A DNA stretch of 64,000 bases from CAYFKJ01 sp964343605 (GTDB lineage Bacteria > Pseudomonadota > Alphaproteobacteria > UBA2966): NCBI GenBank assembly GCA_964343605.1, contig CAYFKJ010000003.1:124001-188000 (forward strand), written 5' to 3'. A model generated the notes under the pieces. That model did no database searches, had not been told where the DNA came from, and saw only the letters and a program-made list of their open reading frames with translations. Below are positions 25,573-35,354 of this stretch, piece after piece. The translations under genes were made by a program, and so were the position numbers. Numbering within the stretch: the first letter of the stretch is position 1; the number at the start of each line of letters is the position of its first letter.

Positions 25573-26271
25573 GTGGCCTATCCACTTCTGCGCGCGTTAC
25601 CTCGTTTGCGTAAACTAGCCGCTTCGATGGTGATCGCTTTTGCGCCGGCCATGGCGATAGCGGGAGGACAGCCCGGCCCGCCGATCGGCACCGTTTTGGT
25701 CGCCGAACAGGCGGCCGCGTCGCCGACCATGGCGCCGACCGTGGATATGATGCGGAACAAGCCGGTCCGGCAGAAGGACCGGCTCCTCACGGGGCCTTTC
25801 GGCCGCATGCACATCCGTTTCGTGGATGACAGCGAAATTTCGATCGGCGCGGAAGCGGATATCACGTTGGATGACCTGGTCTTCTCACCCGACGAAAAAA
25901 TGGCCAACCAGTTCAGCGCCAGGATCGTCAGCGGCGCGTTCCGCTATCTATCCGGCAAAATCGCCAAGCTCAACGGCCCTCAGGTCACCTTGCGCACGCC
26001 GCTGGCAACCATCGGCATTCGCGGCACCCATATCTTGGCCATCGTCGACGAGAACTACGCCGGCTGCATCGTCTTGTTGGAGGACCCCCGGGCCAAGGGC
26101 AAGCCGTCGGCCATGACCGTCACGGCCAACGGCAAATCCGTGGTGGTGGACCGGCCGGGATGGGGGACTGAGGTCAGGGGCGCCGGCATGGCCCCGACCG
26201 CGCCGCGTACCTGGTCCAAACAGCGGATCGCCGAAATGCTGAAATTGTCGGGCAGCGATCCCGATCAATAA
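25573..26271 (+). CDS. FecR-domain periplasmic protein
   Basis: 232 residues from GTG 25573, preceded by AAAGGGGGACC. An N-terminal signal sequence (LRKLAASMVIAFAPAMAIAGG) leads to a FecR domain: DRLLTGPFGRMHIRFVDDSEISIGAEADITLDD, then SGKIAKL and TLRTPLATIGIRGTHIL, the beta-sandwich typical of FecR. Free-standing FecR proteins are periplasmic and often linked to surface or signalling systems rather than to FecI. No sigma factor or TonB receptor is adjacent. Its two neighbours are both DUF1194 proteins in the opposite orientation, so it may share their function. Confidence 0.82.
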   Translation: MAYPLLRALPRLRKLAASMVIAFAPAMAIAGGQPGPPIGTVLVAEQAAASPTMAPTVDMMRNKPVRQKDRLLTGPFGRMHIRFVDDSEISIGAEADITLDDLVFSPDEKMANQFSARIVSGAFRYLSGKIAKLNGPQVTLRTPLATIGIRGTHILAIVDENYAGCIVLLEDPRAKGKPSAMTVTANGKSVVVDRPGWGTEVRGAGMAPTAPRTWSKQRIAEMLKLSGSDPDQ

Positions 26272-26281
26272 TGGTGAGGCT

Positions 26282-27091
26282 TCAGGGCTCGTCTATATCC
26301 ATCATCCGGTTGCGCAACTGAACTTCCCCGATGTTGCAGGGCGGTCGGTATCCTTCGCTGGCCAAATGCAGAAGCCGGGGCGGGGGACTCCGTCCGGCTA
26401 TTTCGAGAATCATTTTGCGCCGGATAGCCCGGGCGAAATCCTTGAAGCCGTTGGCGACAATAACGAACGCGCCGGGACCGCCGATGACGCAATCCTGATA
26501 GTAGTAGTCGAGATTGGGGATCGGCATGAATCCGTAAGGTCCCGGGCGGTTGTTGATGATGGGCAGTCCGTTGATCGTAATGCCCTCAGCGATCGCCCGA
26601 TCTCGGGCGATGGGCAGGAATATTCCCTTGTTGTTCGGACCATCGCCCGAAATGTCGATAACACGCCTTCTGGCTTTGTAGCCGTTTTGCTCAAATTTGG
26701 CGGAGGCATAGGTGATGACAGTGCTGATGGAAGTCCAAAAAGCGGTACTGACAGGCTTCTGCTCGATGGCATTGGCGAACCGGTCGGCGCTCTCGGCGTC
26801 GGAAACCTCGGTCCACTTGACCAGCGTGGCCTGATGCAGATCTCCCGCCCATTCGACGTAAGTCAACGCTATCCTGCCGAGCCGACCGCGCTGGATTGTG
26901 GCGATCACCTCGGGATGGCGAATGGCGCTGGTAAATCCGCGCCGCTGCAAGACCGCCTCTTCGAAATCCATGCTGCCCGAGATGTCCGCGGCGAGCACAA
27001 GTTCCAGGTCGACGTCGCGCTCGCTGGCACGGCTTTCGGTGGCAACTGCCATTAGAAAGACGCAGCCGGCTATCAGAACCCGTCGCTTCAT
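26282..27091 (-). CDS. DUF1194 secreted vWA-like protein (copy 2)
   Basis: 269 residues with a signal peptide (MKRRVLIAGCVFLMAVATESRA). The vWA metal site is intact in VLAADISGSMD. The protein matches copy 1 over almost its whole length (for example VIDISGDGPNNKG, PNLDYYYQDCVIGGPGAFVIVANGFKDFARAIRRKM, GYRPPCNIGEVQLRNRMMD), so the pair arose by duplication and both keep the key residues. It ends 10 bp beyond the FecR gene, convergent with it. The function of exported vWA proteins is often protein-protein contact outside the cell; specific role unknown. Confidence 0.87.
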   Translation of the reverse strand: MKRRVLIAGCVFLMAVATESRASERDVDLELVLAADISGSMDFEEAVLQRRGFTSAIRHPEVIATIQRGRLGRIALTYVEWAGDLHQATLVKWTEVSDAESADRFANAIEQKPVSTAFWTSISTVITYASAKFEQNGYKARRRVIDISGDGPNNKGIFLPIARDRAIAEGITINGLPIINNRPGPYGFMPIPNLDYYYQDCVIGGPGAFVIVANGFKDFARAIRRKMILEIAGRSPPPRLLHLASEGYRPPCNIGEVQLRNRMMDIDEP

Positions 27092-27204
27092 CGGCTGACC
27101 TCGCGGAAACCCCCCAGGGCGCCAATGATAAGCGATCGGCTAGCGCTCGACACATCACATTTGTCTGAACCTGGGTTGGCCCTCCAGGTCCGCGACAAGG
27201 CGCG

Positions 27205-28740
27205 TTATCTTGTTTGTCTCGGAATTTTGATGGTGACACACGTGCCTTCGCCGAGGCTGCTTTTGATTGTGAGCCTGCCGGCATGGAGATCGACCAGGGA
27301 TTTGACGATCGCCAGCCCCAGCCCGGTCCCTTCCTGGGCGACCAAAGGATCGGATTCCGTGCGGACGAAGGGTTCGGTCAGGCTGGGCAGCTTTTCCGCC
27401 CGGACGCCGATGCCGTTGTCCTGAATTTCAAATACATGATCCGTCGACGTGGCGGAGATCCTGAACGCGATTTCGCCGCCCTGAGGCGTGAATTTGACGG
27501 CATTGGACAAAACATTGAAAAGAATCTGCTTCAATGAGCGCCGGTCGGCGCGAACGGCTGGAATTCCCGCCGGGATATCCACCCGGTAGTCGATCTCCTT
27601 CTTTCGTGCCGAACTTTCGATGATGGGGGAGCAGTCCGCGGCGACGTCGGCCACCTCCAGTTCCTCGAAATTCAGGATTTGTTGTCCAGCCTCGATGACC
27701 GACAGATCGAGAATATCGTTCACCAGCGCCAAAAGGTGTTCGCTGCTGGTGCGGATGTCGTCGGCGTATTCCTCGTACTTGGTGGATCCCAAGGCTCCGA
27801 AAAATTGGCCCTTGATCATCTCCGAGAACCCGATAATGGCATTGAGCGGCGTCCGAAGCTCGTGACTCATGGTGGCGAGGAAATCGGATTTCGCCTGGTT
27901 GGCTTCTTCGGCGTCGGTTAGCGCCAAACGCAGGGCTTCTTCCGCCTCCATCTGTCGGGTCAGGTCGGTGCCGATGCCCCGGTAACCGGCGAAGTTGCCT
28001 TCATCGTCGAAGATCGGTTTGCCGCTGGCGGAAATGTGGATTCGACCGCCGCCTGGCATTTCCCGCTCATAGCGGAAGTCGGTGAACGGGATCCGTTCCT
28101 TGAGATCGCCCTGGTGTTTGTGCCATTTGCCGTTTTCGGTACTGGCGCCGGCCATTTCCAGACGTGTCTTGCCCATGTGCGCCGCCGGCGGCACCCCCAG
28201 GACTTCCTCGACCCTGGGGGAGAGATAGGTGAAGCGAAGATCCGGTCCCATTTCCCAGAACCAGTCTGCGCCCAATTCGGCGAAATCGCGGAAGCGCTCC
28301 TCGCTTTCTCGCAAGGCCGCCTCCGCGGCCCGGCGCCTGCGGATTTCGATGCCGCGGTTGGCCAAGGTTTGGATCGTACCGGGAATGATGGTGGTGTAGA
28401 TGTCCGGGCTGCTGCCCTTGATCACATAGCTGCTGACGCCGAGCGATACCGCCTCGGCGGCGGTTTGCTCGTTACCCCTGCCGGTTATCATCATGACCGG
28501 CAAGCCGGGATTCTGCTCAAGCAGTTGCCGAGCGATGTCCAGACCCAACATGTCTGGAAGGTGGTGGTCGATAGCCACAATATCGTGGGAATGTGCAGCG
28601 AAACTGGCCAGTCCGTCCTGCCCAGTCATGGCGACGTCGACACCAAAGCCAAGGTCTTCAACTACTTCGGTGAACAAGTCACAAAGCGCAGGTTCGTCCT
28701 CAATGTACAGAACCCGGATGTCGGACGATGCTACTGCCAT
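27205..28740 (-). CDS. Hybrid response regulator - PAS - histidine kinase
   Basis: 511 residues, no membrane segment, so cytoplasmic. Domains in order: receiver (1-125) with phospho-acceptor D58 in VAIDHHLP and acidic pair E14, D15 (YIEDEPALC); PAS sensor (about 145-265); HisKA with H293 in MSHELRTPLN; and an ATPase domain with N box LSNAVKFT, GIGVRAE and G box GTGLGLAIV. The reversed order (receiver first) suggests it is itself a phosphotransfer target and relays to another protein. No partner regulator is adjacent; the nearest genes are DUF1194 and a RAM-domain protein. Confidence 0.93.
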   Translation of the reverse strand: MAVASSDIRVLYIEDEPALCDLFTEVVEDLGFGVDVAMTGQDGLASFAAHSHDIVAIDHHLPDMLGLDIARQLLEQNPGLPVMMITGRGNEQTAAEAVSLGVSSYVIKGSSPDIYTTIIPGTIQTLANRGIEIRRRRAAEAALRESEERFRDFAELGADWFWEMGPDLRFTYLSPRVEEVLGVPPAAHMGKTRLEMAGASTENGKWHKHQGDLKERIPFTDFRYEREMPGGGRIHISASGKPIFDDEGNFAGYRGIGTDLTRQMEAEEALRLALTDAEEANQAKSDFLATMSHELRTPLNAIIGFSEMIKGQFFGALGSTKYEEYADDIRTSSEHLLALVNDILDLSVIEAGQQILNFEELEVADVAADCSPIIESSARKKEIDYRVDIPAGIPAVRADRRSLKQILFNVLSNAVKFTPQGGEIAFRISATSTDHVFEIQDNGIGVRAEKLPSLTEPFVRTESDPLVAQEGTGLGLAIVKSLVDLHAGRLTIKSSLGEGTCVTIKIPRQTR

Positions 28741-28907
28741 CTAAGCTTGTGCTACCCGTATCTGCCCCACGCGATGTTCGGCCCCTTACATACTTCACAG
28801 GCGATGCATGAAGAATGCGGCAAACTGACACAGCGCCGCCGGCGGCGGGTCCGTTTCGGATCAGCTTGAGGAAGGTGAGATCGGCGGTTGCTCCGCCGGG
28901 GCGGCGC

Positions 28908-29150
28908 TCAGGTGAAGGCTTTGAACGTTATGAGCGTGAACGTGTCTTTGACACCGGGTAAAAGTTGGATTTTTTCCGTGACGAAATGCCCGATATCGAC
29001 GTCGTCATCGAGGAAGCACTTCATGAGCAATTCATACTGACCCGAAATTGAATGAACCTCGGAAACCTGCTCTATGTTCTGGGCGGCGTTGTCGGCGACC
29101 TTGTAGGTCTCACCGAGTTCGCATTTAACCATGATGAATATTGTTTGCAT
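28908..29150 (-). CDS. Stand-alone Lrp/AsnC ligand-binding (RAM) domain protein
   Basis: 80 residues, only the ACT-like effector domain of Lrp/AsnC regulators with no DNA-binding helix-turn-helix. Pattern VKCELGETYKVADNAAQNIEQVSEVHSISGQYELLMKCFLDDD is typical of this domain, which forms octamers or dimers and can bind amino acids. It starts 25 bp after the DEAD-box helicase gene on the same strand and probably shares its transcript. Such proteins are common in alphaproteobacteria and poorly characterised. Confidence 0.85.
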   Translation of the reverse strand: MQTIFIMVKCELGETYKVADNAAQNIEQVSEVHSISGQYELLMKCFLDDDVDIGHFVTEKIQLLPGVKDTFTLITFKAFT

Positions 29151-29175
29151 CGCGCCCTCCCGGAATTAAACGGCT

Positions 29176-30732
<1,557 letters not shown>

Positions 30733-30786
30733 ATACCGGAAATTTCATACATTTCCGCCAAAGTGCCGGTCGTCGTCCGGCTGCAA

Positions 30787-30848
30787 ATGGCTCTCGCACG
30801 GGCCTCATCACCCGTCTGCTCATGGCTTTCGCACGGGCGGGAAATACC
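30787..30848. repeat. 17-bp imperfect direct repeat upstream of the helicase gene
   Basis: ATGGCTCTCGCACGGGC (30787-30803) and ATGGCTTTCGCACGGGC (30832-30848) differ at one base and are 45 bp apart. They lie within about 120 bp upstream of the helicase start, in its probable leader. Read on the minus strand the sequence can form small stem-loops capped by GCGAGA- or GCGAAA-like loops. Confidence 0.4.
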
Positions 30849-30968
30849 TGACACGCCGTAAAATGTCAACGACTGAGGCCGGAACGCCACCATTTTGCCC
30901 TGTTTATTCGCCAAATCGCATGAATTAGGCTCCTTGCGTTGCAATTTTGCCCCGCAAGCGGAGTTCTA

Positions 30969-31670
30969 ATGACCGATCATCTTCCTCTTGTATTGGTGCC
31001 CGGCCTTTTGTGCACCCGGGCTCTGTGGGAGCCCCAGAGCTCCGAGTTCTCGGGAATGACCGACATCATGGTTGCCGATCCCGCCAGCCACGCCACGCTG
31101 GAGGAGATCGCCGACAATCTCCTAGCTCAGGCGCCGGAAAGGTTCGCCCTGGCGGGCCTGTCGATGGGCGGTTACATCGCGTTCGAGGTCCTGCGCCAGG
31201 CGCCCGAGCGGGTCGACCGCGTGGCGTTTTTGGACACCAGCGCCCGTCCCGATACAGAGGAACAGTCGGCGCGACGGCGGGGGCTGATGGAATTGGCCAG
31301 GAAGGGTAATTTCAAAGGTGTGACGCCGGCGCTCCTGCCGCTTTTTCTGCATCCTGACAGGGTCGATGAAATGGTGCTGGTCAGTATCATCTCGGCCATG
31401 GCTGAGGATGTCGGCAAGGATGGTTTCCTGCGTCAGCAGTCGGCCATTCTGGACCGCCCCGACAGCCGGCCGATGCTACCCGAGATCGACTGCCCGGCGT
31501 TGGTGGTCGTGGGGCGTCAGGACGCACTGACGCCGGTGGAGTGCTCAGAGGAAATCGCCGCAGGTATCCCCGGCGCCGAACTGGTCGTCATCGAGGACTG
31601 CGGCCACCTCACAACGCTGGAGGAGCCCGAGCAAACCAACGCCGCGATGCGGCGCTGGCTCGCCATGTAG
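30969..31670 (+). CDS. Alpha/beta hydrolase
   Basis: 233 residues from ATG 30969; upstream codons in the same frame are unsupported. The fold is shown by VLVPGLLCT at the oxyanion strand, GLSMGGYIAF with the nucleophile serine, VVGRQDALTP near the catalytic acid and CGHLTTLEEP with the catalytic histidine. The cytoplasmic enzyme hydrolyses an ester, lactone or similar bond; substrate unknown. It stands alone, with the helicase diverging and two lipoprotein genes converging. Confidence 0.87.
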   Translation: MTDHLPLVLVPGLLCTRALWEPQSSEFSGMTDIMVADPASHATLEEIADNLLAQAPERFALAGLSMGGYIAFEVLRQAPERVDRVAFLDTSARPDTEEQSARRRGLMELARKGNFKGVTPALLPLFLHPDRVDEMVLVSIISAMAEDVGKDGFLRQQSAILDRPDSRPMLPEIDCPALVVVGRQDALTPVECSEEIAAGIPGAELVVIEDCGHLTTLEEPEQTNAAMRRWLAM

Positions 31671-31674
31671 ATCG

Positions 31675-32244
31675 TTAGGGATTGCAGTTAACGGTCTGGC
31701 AGTCGTGGCCGCGGTTGGGATTTATCCGCGGCAGCATGGCAGCCAGTACCGTATGCATGAGCGATTGGAACTCCGGATCGTTCGGCGTTTGCGGACGTGT
31801 TCCTTCGCCGATTGCCGAGCTTACCTTCTTGTCACCGGCACAGAACGCCGCCCGCACGTTGATCAGATCGGAATTGCGGTTCAGCGGTCCTGTGGCGCCG
31901 TCGCAGAGATCTTGTCCGTCGGTCAGTTTGTCGGCGGCATCGAAGTAGAGGACGACGCGGGCATTGGTCCACTTGTCATCCTTACGCTGCGCACGCTCGA
32001 ATTTCTGCGTGCCGTGCCAACCCGGCAGGCTTAGGGCATCGGTTAGCCGGATATCGTCGGCATCCGTCGGACCGAAGGGATTGCCGATAATTTCCAGCGG
32101 CATGGCGCCGTTCCTGGCGGCATAACCGACATAGTCGGGATTGTAGATCGTGGTATCGACGGTGTGCACGGTGTTGCAGCCGCCTAGGATGAGGGCGGCG
32201 CCCACGCCGGTCACGCCTGCAAGGTGCTTGATCGAAATTTTCAT
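31675..32244 (-). CDS. Lipoprotein of unknown function (paralogue A)
   Basis: 189 residues from ATG 32244 (ribosome site GGGAG 7 bp upstream; an ATG two codons earlier is possible). A lipobox LGGC follows a hydrophobic stretch, so it is a lipoprotein. The body is unrecognised but resembles the product of the next gene upstream: VVLYFDAADKLTDGQDLC versus VVFLLNPSELTWSGRHLC, then a second conserved CAGD, and an LLPR-like end (AAMLPRINP). Cysteines may pair. Both genes lie in the same orientation, 40 bp apart. Confidence 0.75.
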   Translation of the reverse strand: MKISIKHLAGVTGVGAALILGGCNTVHTVDTTIYNPDYVGYAARNGAMPLEIIGNPFGPTDADDIRLTDALSLPGWHGTQKFERAQRKDDKWTNARVVLYFDAADKLTDGQDLCDGATGPLNRNSDLINVRAAFCAGDKKVSSAIGEGTRPQTPNDPEFQSLMHTVLAAMLPRINPNRGHDCQTVNCNP

Positions 32245-32284
32245 TACCATACTCCCATGTGGATTGCGGGCGGGCCTCTGTTAT

Positions 32285-32830
32285 TTAGTTGACGGTCGGA
32301 ACCACAAAATCCTTCCGCGGCAGCAGTTCGGCGATAACGGCATTTAGAAACGCCGTCAAGCCGGCGACGCTGGACATCTTGGCCGGCATTCGCGCACGGA
32401 CCTCGGAAATCACCCGATCCCCGCTGCACAACGCCGCCACCAGTACCGAATTGGCTGCCGTTGGTTTGGTCGCCAAGGGCTTCACCGCCGCACAGAGATG
32501 GCGGCCGGACCATGTCAGCTCGGATGGGTTCAGCAAGAAGACAACCCGATGGGCATCGACAGCGGCCGACGGCGACGCCGGAACGAATACGGCCGGCGAG
32601 AACCATGGCGGAGTCTGCAAGCCGTTCGCCACGGCGGCGGGGGAGGCGCCCTCAAGCCCTGTCAGGTCAGCGTGGAAGGTGGTCAGCATGTTGCCGTCCC
32701 GGATTGCGTACTGGACAACGCTGCGATCATAGACGGGACCTTTCCGCACCCGCGATATGGATCCCATTTCGGCGGCACAGGCCCCCAGGAAGATCATTAG
32801 ACCGAGCCCTGCGACCAGCTTCTTGTACAT
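32285..32830 (-). CDS. Lipoprotein of unknown function (paralogue B)
   Basis: 181 residues. A signal of the lipoprotein type (MYKKLVAGLGLMIFLGAC) gives the lipid-modified Cys18. The remainder is not assigned to a family, but it shares order and spacing of motifs with paralogue A: the LC at the end of a VVFLL strand, CSGD, and LLPRKD near the C terminus. The pair probably arose by duplication of an outer-membrane or periplasmic lipoprotein. Nothing indicates the ligand. Confidence 0.75.
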   Translation of the reverse strand: MYKKLVAGLGLMIFLGACAAEMGSISRVRKGPVYDRSVVQYAIRDGNMLTTFHADLTGLEGASPAAVANGLQTPPWFSPAVFVPASPSAAVDAHRVVFLLNPSELTWSGRHLCAAVKPLATKPTAANSVLVAALCSGDRVISEVRARMPAKMSSVAGLTAFLNAVIAELLPRKDFVVPTVN

Positions 32831-32943
32831 GCAAACGCCCCACGTTCCGGAATTTCAGATCGTTAACAGATAAGCACGATCATAGCCCGAGAAAAGCCCC
32901 AAAAAGCTTCACGATTAGCTGATCTTCGGCGTTACCGGCGGAT

Positions 32944-33579
32944 CTAAACGGACGGCGGATTGAGTTCTTCCTGCTCGATGGTGCGGGCGACGGAGGGGTG
33001 GGCGATAACGCGATCGAGGTAGGGGTCGAGGTTGGCTTGATCACGCGGCGGAATTCCGGCGAACCCGGCCCAGCGGCAGAGCATGGCGAGATAGGGATCA
33101 AGCAGAGTGAATTGATCGCCCATGAGGAAGGGCCCGGATCCCACCGCTTCATCCATCACTTTCATCATGTCGGCAAGACGAACCGCAGCGCCGGCTTTTA
33201 CCGCTTCCTTGCCGGCATCGTCGACGGCATGGCGCGAGGGATAGAAGCACAGCAGGAGTTCGGTCTGGATCGTCGTCGCCAGGTAGAACAGCCATTTGTG
33301 GAATTCCGAACGCTCGGTGGTCGCCGGGGCGGGCGCCAGGCCGCTCTCGGGGTGATTGTCGGCGATGTGGAGGCAAATCGCCGCCGTTTCGAACAAGACG
33401 AGGTCGCCGTCGACCAGGGTCGGGATGCGGCCGCTGGGGTTGAGCTTCATGTATTCCGGCGATTTGTGGCCGTCCACGGTGCGGTCAACCAGCACAAGTT
33501 CGTAGGGCGTGCCGGCCTCCTCCAGGCAGACGTGCGGCGCAAAACTGGCGTTGCCGGGATAGTAAAAGAGCTGATACAC
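32944..33579 (-). CDS. Glutathione S-transferase family protein
   Basis: 211 residues. N-terminal thioredoxin-like domain: MYQLFYYPGNASFAPHVCLEEAG, then the cis-Pro glutathione contact SGRIPTLVDGDLVLFETAAICLHIAD, followed by an all-helical C-terminal domain (ILL-rich, with GPFLMGDQFTLLDPYLAMLCRWA). Ser/Cys at the start of helix 1 would activate glutathione. It conjugates or isomerises electrophiles in the cytoplasm. It lies 11 bp downstream of a GNAT gene on the same strand. Confidence 0.88.
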   Translation of the reverse strand: MYQLFYYPGNASFAPHVCLEEAGTPYELVLVDRTVDGHKSPEYMKLNPSGRIPTLVDGDLVLFETAAICLHIADNHPESGLAPAPATTERSEFHKWLFYLATTIQTELLLCFYPSRHAVDDAGKEAVKAGAAVRLADMMKVMDEAVGSGPFLMGDQFTLLDPYLAMLCRWAGFAGIPPRDQANLDPYLDRVIAHPSVARTIEQEELNPPSV

Positions 33580-33590
33580 GACATTCCCCC

Positions 33591-34073
33591 TCAGAGCTTT
33601 TTCTCATAATAGACCACGGCTTTGGTGCCGCCGTCGTAATCGCGGCGTCCGATGTCCCGGAAGCCGAGCCGCTCGTGGAAGCGCATGGAGCCGGGATTGG
33701 GCGGCAGCGCGTTGACCTCGCAGGTCAGCACCGGCCGGCTGCCGTCGATTTCGCGCTCCACAGCTTCGTAAAGCAATTGTCCGACGCCCTGATTGCGGAA
33801 CTCGGCGTCGACGGCGATGCGGTCGACATAGGCGAAGCGGGCGTACTTTTCGCTGATCCAGGCGTAATTGAGGCTGCCGTAGTCGGCGTTTTCGACCAGC
33901 GCCAGGACAAAGCCCGCCATGGCGCCATCACGCTCGGCGATCAGGGTGGCGAACGAAACGTCGATCAAAGCCACCAGGTCGTCGGCATCGATGTCCCCGA
34001 CCTTCGGCGCGTTGGCCTGGTTGATTCGATGGAGTTCGGCGAGATCGCCGGCGACGGCGTGACGGATGTTCAT
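33591..34073 (-). CDS. GNAT family N-acetyltransferase
   Basis: 160 residues. The acetyl-CoA loop is seen as YVDRIAVDAEFRNQGVGQLLYEAVEREI, with FHERLGFRDIGRRDYDGG at the C-terminal beta bulge. A single domain, no extra segments. Co-directional with the downstream GST gene; the start diverges from the HisC-like aminotransferase 88 bp away. Substrate not predictable. Confidence 0.87.
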   Translation of the reverse strand: MNIRHAVAGDLAELHRINQANAPKVGDIDADDLVALIDVSFATLIAERDGAMAGFVLALVENADYGSLNYAWISEKYARFAYVDRIAVDAEFRNQGVGQLLYEAVEREIDGSRPVLTCEVNALPPNPGSMRFHERLGFRDIGRRDYDGGTKAVVYYEKKL

Positions 34074-34160
34074 GAAGGCGGGCCCGGAGCAAGGTTGATA
34101 TGCGATCTAGAAGTACCAAAAATACCGACACCCTTGAACCGCTCATTGAAAGGCTTCGCT

Positions 34161-35249
34161 ATGACGGTTTCGATGCCCGTTCCGATCGTTCGGCCCCTAG
34201 ACGTCCCGTCCACGCCGCGGAAGCCTCAGCCGAAGGGATTTCCGCTTGTCGGCATGGGGTTGAACGAACTGCCGTTTCCGCCGGCGCCCGCCGCCGTTGA
34301 AGCGGCTGCGCGCGCCGCCGCCGAGGCCAACCGCTACAGCGATCCCGCCTGCGGCGAACTCAGGTCGGCCCTCGCCGAGGCCTATGGTCTCGATGCCGGT
34401 CAACTCATCTGCGGCAACGGCGCCGAGGAACTGTTGGACGTGACGGCCCGCGCCTTCGTCCGTCCGGGCGATCAAATCCTGATATCGCAATTCGGTTACA
34501 TCCAGTTCGCCATGATCGCCAACCGTATCGGCGCCGAATTGGTGAAGGCGCCGGAGGAGGATCACAAGGTTCAAGTCGATGCCTTGCTGGGCGCCGTCAA
34601 CGACCGGACCAAGCTCGTCTTTCTGGCGACACCGAACAACCCAACCGGCGCCGAGGTGCAGGTCGGAGAAGCGGAACGACTGGCGGCGTCGCTGCCCGAG
34701 GGCGTCGTTCTGGTGCTCGACCTTGCCTACGCCGAATTTGTCGGCTGGGACTACTGTGACGCCATGCATGAACTGGTCGGACGGTATCCCAATGTGCTGG
34801 TCATCCGCACGTTTTCCAAGGCCTTCGGCCTGGCTGGCCTGCGTCTCGGATGGTGCCACACCAGGCCCGAGCTTATTCCGTCGCTCAATGCCGCGCGCGG
34901 ACTGTGCACCGTCAACGCGGCCGCCCAGGCGGCGGGGTGTGCTGCCCTTGGCGATATGGCTTACGTCCAAACCTGCATCGATCGCATCGTTTCCGAACGT
35001 CTTCGCATCGTCGGGGCGCTGGAGGGGACGGGCATGTCGTGCCTGCCCGGCCGCACCAACTTCGTTTTGGCCTCGTTCAACGACCCAGAGAGATCCGTCG
35101 GTGAACTGGCAAATCATCTCTTCGACGATGCCGGCGTCGTCGTCCGCCCGACTCGGGAGGCGGGCCTCGAGCGGTTCCTTCGCATCACCGTGGGGACGGA
35201 AGAGCAGAATGAACTGCTGTTGGAGAGTGTTATTAGTTTCGCGGGCTAG
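34161..35249 (+). CDS. PLP-dependent aminotransferase, HisC-like
   Basis: 362 residues from ATG 34161. Fold type I features: GNGAEELLDVTARAFVRPGD, ATPNNPTGAEV, LDLAYAEFV with the pyridoxal-contacting residues, and the Schiff-base lysine in TFSKAFGLAGLRLGW. The pattern is that of histidinol-phosphate aminotransferases, which convert imidazole-acetol phosphate to histidinol phosphate with glutamate, but broad-specificity aromatic or aspartate-type transaminases look alike. It is not in a histidine operon, so a second copy or another role is likely. Confidence 0.85.
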   Translation: MTVSMPVPIVRPLDVPSTPRKPQPKGFPLVGMGLNELPFPPAPAAVEAAARAAAEANRYSDPACGELRSALAEAYGLDAGQLICGNGAEELLDVTARAFVRPGDQILISQFGYIQFAMIANRIGAELVKAPEEDHKVQVDALLGAVNDRTKLVFLATPNNPTGAEVQVGEAERLAASLPEGVVLVLDLAYAEFVGWDYCDAMHELVGRYPNVLVIRTFSKAFGLAGLRLGWCHTRPELIPSLNAARGLCTVNAAAQAAGCAALGDMAYVQTCIDRIVSERLRIVGALEGTGMSCLPGRTNFVLASFNDPERSVGELANHLFDDAGVVVRPTREAGLERFLRITVGTEEQNELLLESVISFAG

Positions 35250-35262
35250 TTCAATTCTCAAC

Positions 35263-35345
35263 GTCACCCCGGCGAAGGCCGGGGTCCAGCTTGTTCTTTG
35301 TTTGCGAAAAAAGAAACCTGGATTCCGGCTTTCGCCGGAATGACG
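35263..35345. repeat. Palindromic repeat element (REP/BIME-like) between convergent genes
   Basis: Two imperfect palindromes face each other: CCCCGGCGAAGGCCGGGG (35268-35285) and TTCCGGCTTTCGCCGGAA (35324-35341), the outer parts CGTCA and TGACG also being complementary, so the whole 83 bp folds into a cruciform. This composition is typical of dispersed palindromic elements in alphaproteobacteria, and it may also act as a bidirectional terminator for the aminotransferase and parE. Other copies are not in this window. Confidence 0.75.
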
Positions 35346-35354
35346 AAAAAGCCC

